NCBI GenBank assembly: GCA_902386085.1
Contig: CABMIA010000174.1
Location: 1 to 6,959, forward strand
Length of the DNA stretch: 6,959 bases
Direction of reading: 5' to 3'
Origin: an uncultured archaeon
GTDB lineage: Archaea; Halobacteriota; Methanosarcinia; Methanosarcinales; Methanoperedenaceae
A program made the translations under genes and the position numbers. The notes under the pieces were generated by a model. The model saw nothing but the letters and a program-made list of their open reading frames with translations, was not told the origin of the DNA and made no database searches. Shown here piece after piece: positions 4,984 through 6,959 of the stretch. How positions within the stretch are numbered: position 1 is the first letter of the stretch; each line of letters opens with the position of its first letter.

Positions 4984-6233
4984 CCAAAGAAATCCTCAAG
5001 CCCCTTCTGGAATAACGTATCCTTCAATACCGTGCTCTCCTTGATCCATCTCTCTTTCGGGATAACAAGTCTCGTAGAAATATACATAAAAGCTTCATCC
5101 AGCGAAGCAAACTTCCTGGGCTGCCCCTTCAGTGCAGCCCTCACATTTTCCCTCACATTCCACACTCCCACAGGCATGATATAGCCCGGATGCGCCTCCC
5201 TCAGTATCACCACGCGCGCCTGCCTTTTCTCTTTCACCAGATACTCATTCACCGCAAGCCGCGCAGCATAATAGCAGCCACCTATCTCCGCATACGTCGT
5301 TCTTCCTTCAAAACCCTCAGATGAAGACATTATCGCAACTTCTTTCCCGAATGGGTTCCATACGGTATTGGGATACCATGCCTCGATAAGCTCATAGCTC
5401 CAGGCGCGCGGCATCATCAGCACGACAAACCTGTTATCCAGTTGCCACGATTCGAAAACCATGTATTCGTTGAGTATCGGGAAATCCTTCATCTTCTCCA
5501 TCAGGTGGGCGCCTATCATACTGTCCACTGCTGTAATGCTCCACCGCGTGGGAACAAACCGGCGCGCATTGCCTTCGCCGAACGAGCCTACAGAAAACGC
5601 CTTCTGGATGCTTGAAATAAGGGTGTCCTTTTTATAGAGTTCAAGCACCGCATCCTTTGCTTTAAGGTCAGTATCATTATACGCTTTCTCCATCCGGTGA
5701 TCAAACCTAGTGTTCCCGACATCGATCTTTTTAAGGGGCGCTGTCGGCCCGAAGGGCTGGACTTCATCATCAAGAACAAGCCTTGCTCTTGGTTTTTTTA
5801 AGAATTCAGCTTCAACATCAATAGGGGATTCACACAGCGCCATCTCCCGCGTGGCTTCAATGATGCGGCTGCTTTCAAGGTCTCTTATATGGGTCAGATA
5901 TTTTCCCCTTACAAGCTGGGACCTGAAGTCCACGATGTCATCAATACTTTTTCCGATCCACATCTCAGGCGTATCAAGCAAGGTTGTGTCCCCGTGCGTT
6001 GGCGGGATCAGGGGACCGACTGAAACATAGGGATACCCTATCCTGCCCACAAACACCCCGGGCGGGGAGGAACCGTCGATATTCAGGCTGTCGGTCATTG
6101 TTTTGACCCTGGCACTGGAATAAAATTTGACAAGAACCGGGCATCTCTCCTTGCCACACAACAGTTTAGCCCCCCTGCAGAGGATACACAGGGCATCACT
6201 GTTGCCGCTGAATAGCGTATTTACCTGGTCCAT
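4980..6233 (-). CDS. nreA: Archaeal DNA repair protein NreA
   Basis: This 417-residue protein has the architecture of the archaeal Nre family, which has been linked to DNA-damage resistance and PCNA binding in Haloferax. A four-Cys zinc motif opens the protein (C16, C19, C26, C31; CILCRGAKLLCGKERC). Next comes the family signature PPGVFVGRIGYPYVSVGPL at about 57-75, then RFVPTRWSITAVDSMIG near 230-246, and EIGGCYYAARLAVNEYL in the C-terminal third. The chain ends in QKGLEDFFG (409-417), a good PCNA-interacting PIP box (Q409, L412, F415, F416). It has a full-length appearance with no break. It leads a two-gene operon with the SPL-like radical SAM gene and has its own BRE/TATA-like promoter, separate from the upstream aconitase gene. 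The biochemical activity of NreA is not settled; the family assignment is firm. Confidence 0.95.
   Translation of the reverse strand: MDQVNTLFSGNSDALCILCRGAKLLCGKERCPVLVKFYSSARVKTMTDSLNIDGSSPPGVFVGRIGYPYVSVGPLIPPTHGDTTLLDTPEMWIGKSIDDIVDFRSQLVRGKYLTHIRDLESSRIIEATREMALCESPIDVEAEFLKKPRARLVLDDEVQPFGPTAPLKKIDVGNTRFDHRMEKAYNDTDLKAKDAVLELYKKDTLISSIQKAFSVGSFGEGNARRFVPTRWSITAVDSMIGAHLMEKMKDFPILNEYMVFESWQLDNRFVVLMMPRAWSYELIEAWYPNTVWNPFGKEVAIMSSSEGFEGRTTYAEIGGCYYAARLAVNEYLVKEKRQARVVILREAHPGYIMPVGVWNVRENVRAALKGQPRKFASLDEAFMYISTRLVIPKERWIKESTVLKDTLFQKGLEDFFG
4994..4997 (-). promoter_or_regulatory. Ribosome binding site of the radical SAM gene, inside nreA
   Basis: The minus strand reads GAGG, ten bases before the ATG at 4983. 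It lies within the codons for the last residues of NreA (LEDFFG). It supports the ATG at 4983 as the start and, with the ATGA overlap, indicates coupled translation. Confidence 0.5.
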
Positions 6234-6257
6234 ATATCAATATTCACGATTGTAGTC

Positions 6258-6272
6258 ATTTAAATTTCTTTC
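6258..6272 (-). promoter_or_regulatory. BRE/TATA promoter of the nreA operon
   Basis: The minus strand reads GAAAGAAATTTAAAT, a purine-rich BRE-like stretch followed by a TTTAAAT-type TATA box centred about 30 bases before the ATG at 6233. It predicts transcription starting about four bases before the start codon, so nreA is probably leaderless. No Shine-Dalgarno is present. Confidence 0.5.
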
Positions 6273-6344
6273 CATGGCTTTTGAAAGAAAATATATTGCA
6301 GTCATCCGTTACTCCCTTAAACGATGGCTCAAACAATATATCAA

Positions 6345-6959
6345 TTATGGCTTGCTGACGTTTATTCTTTTAAAATATTCCTCAAGCGACGGGATTTTTC
6401 CAATAACGGCAGTGATCGCAGCAAGTTCCGCGGAACCGAGGTACACTTTTGCATTCTTGCCCATACGGTTATCAAAGTTGCGCGTGCTCGTTGAGAAAAC
6501 GACCGCATTATCAGCCACCCTTGCCTGGTTGCCCATGCACAGGCTGCAACCCGGGATTTCCATCCGTGCGCCAAGTTCAGACAACCTGGAATAATCTCCG
6601 CTTTCTTTCATGCTTTTTTCAACCAGTCTCGTAGGCGGTGCTATCCAGAGTTTTGATGAGATCCTGCCTTCTTTACCCAGTAACCGGGCTGTTGTCCTGA
6701 AATGTGAAAGGCCCGTCATACATGAGCCGATGAATACTTCATTGATTTTTTCTCCTGCCACTTCAGAAAGGGGTTTAATATAATCCGGGTCGTTCGGGCA
6801 TGCAAGTAAAGGCTCGGTTATTTCCGAGAGATCGATCTCAAGTATATCAGCATATTCCGCATCGTCGTCTCTTGACAAAAGCACAGGACGAGCCAGCCAT
6901 TCCTCCATTGCAAGTATCCGCCTTTCGAGGGCCGCTGATACATACCCCTCATTCAAAAG
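6345..6959 (-). CDS. acnB: AcnB-type aconitate hydratase (aconitase B), C-terminal part, N-terminus off window
   Basis: 204 residues are visible; the frame runs through the right edge, where the leftmost possible start (a TTG) is just an internal Leu codon. The enzyme interconverts citrate and isocitrate through cis-aconitate; some AcnB proteins also act on 2-methylisocitrate. The segments are strongly AcnB-like: LLACPNDPDYIKPLSEVAG, EVFIGSCMTG, KLWIAPPTR, the GARMEIPGCSLCMGNQARV block, FSTSTRNF and YLGSAELAAITAVIGKIP. The three cluster Cys are C80, C138 and C141 counted from the first visible codon; their spacing (58 and 3) is close to that of the E. coli AcnB ligands. STSTRNF supplies the substrate-binding Arg region. 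The tail ends about 10 residues after the EEY motif, shorter than in E. coli AcnB, which continues for roughly 35 more. It is followed by a 111-base spacer with the nreA promoter. Confidence 0.95.
   Translation of the reverse strand, partial: LLNEGYVSAALERRILAMEEWLARPVLLSRDDDAEYADILEIDLSEITEPLLACPNDPDYIKPLSEVAGEKINEVFIGSCMTGLSHFRTTARLLGKEGRISSKLWIAPPTRLVEKSMKESGDYSRLSELGARMEIPGCSLCMGNQARVADNAVVFSTSTRNFDNRMGKNAKVYLGSAELAAITAVIGKIPSLEEYFKRINVSKP

Noticed and set aside
5710..6030. 106-codon plus-strand frame
   Set aside because: Antisense to nreA; Ser/Arg-rich and without recognisable features.
6274..6594. 106-codon plus-strand frame starting in the aconitase-nreA spacer
   Set aside because: Its larger part is antisense to the aconitase gene; no promoter or protein family was seen.

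Overview
The window looks archaeal and euryarchaeal, with a gene set resembling Methanosarcinales or Methanoperedens-like genomes; that placement is inference. The reasons are an archaeal NreA DNA-repair protein with a C-terminal PCNA-binding motif, a short archaeal-type M29 aminopeptidase, an archaeal-type SAM hydroxide adenosyltransferase, and A/T-rich TATA-like boxes that sit 24 to 37 bases ahead of start codons, which implies leaderless or nearly leaderless messages.

Layout: 1-866 (minus) is the N-terminal and central part of an M29-family aminopeptidase whose C-terminus lies off the left edge. From about 876 to 3353 the DNA becomes clearly A/T-richer (about 30-43% GC in 60-base samples I counted, against about 55% in samples of the nreA gene). 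It carries three minus-strand accessory genes. In transcription order they are an AlbA_2 (Schlafen-type) protein with a helical HEAT-like tail (2025-3098), an orphan HicB-like antitoxin (1621-1842), and a zinc-ribbon protein with an HNH-like C-terminal half (1005-1565). 3354-4142 (plus) is SAM hydroxide adenosyltransferase. It converges on a minus-strand operon of nreA (4980-6233) and an SPL-family radical SAM gene (4189-4983), which are joined by a 4-base ATGA overlap. 6345-6959 (minus) is the C-terminal quarter of an AcnB-type aconitase, cut by the right edge.

The right half and the far left are ordinary chromosomal genes: TCA-cycle aconitase, DNA repair, SAM turnover and peptide turnover. 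The most unusual part is the A/T-rich block. It combines a putative nucleic-acid-binding AlbA_2 protein, a toxin-antitoxin-type antitoxin lacking its usual HicA partner, and a possible nuclease-fold protein directly downstream in the position a toxin would take. This could be a small acquired defence or toxin-antitoxin-like module, but nothing in the sequence proves it. The second point of interest is the tight coupling of nreA to an SPL-like radical SAM gene, which suggests a shared DNA-damage role. No rRNA, tRNA, CRISPR array or insertion sequence was found.
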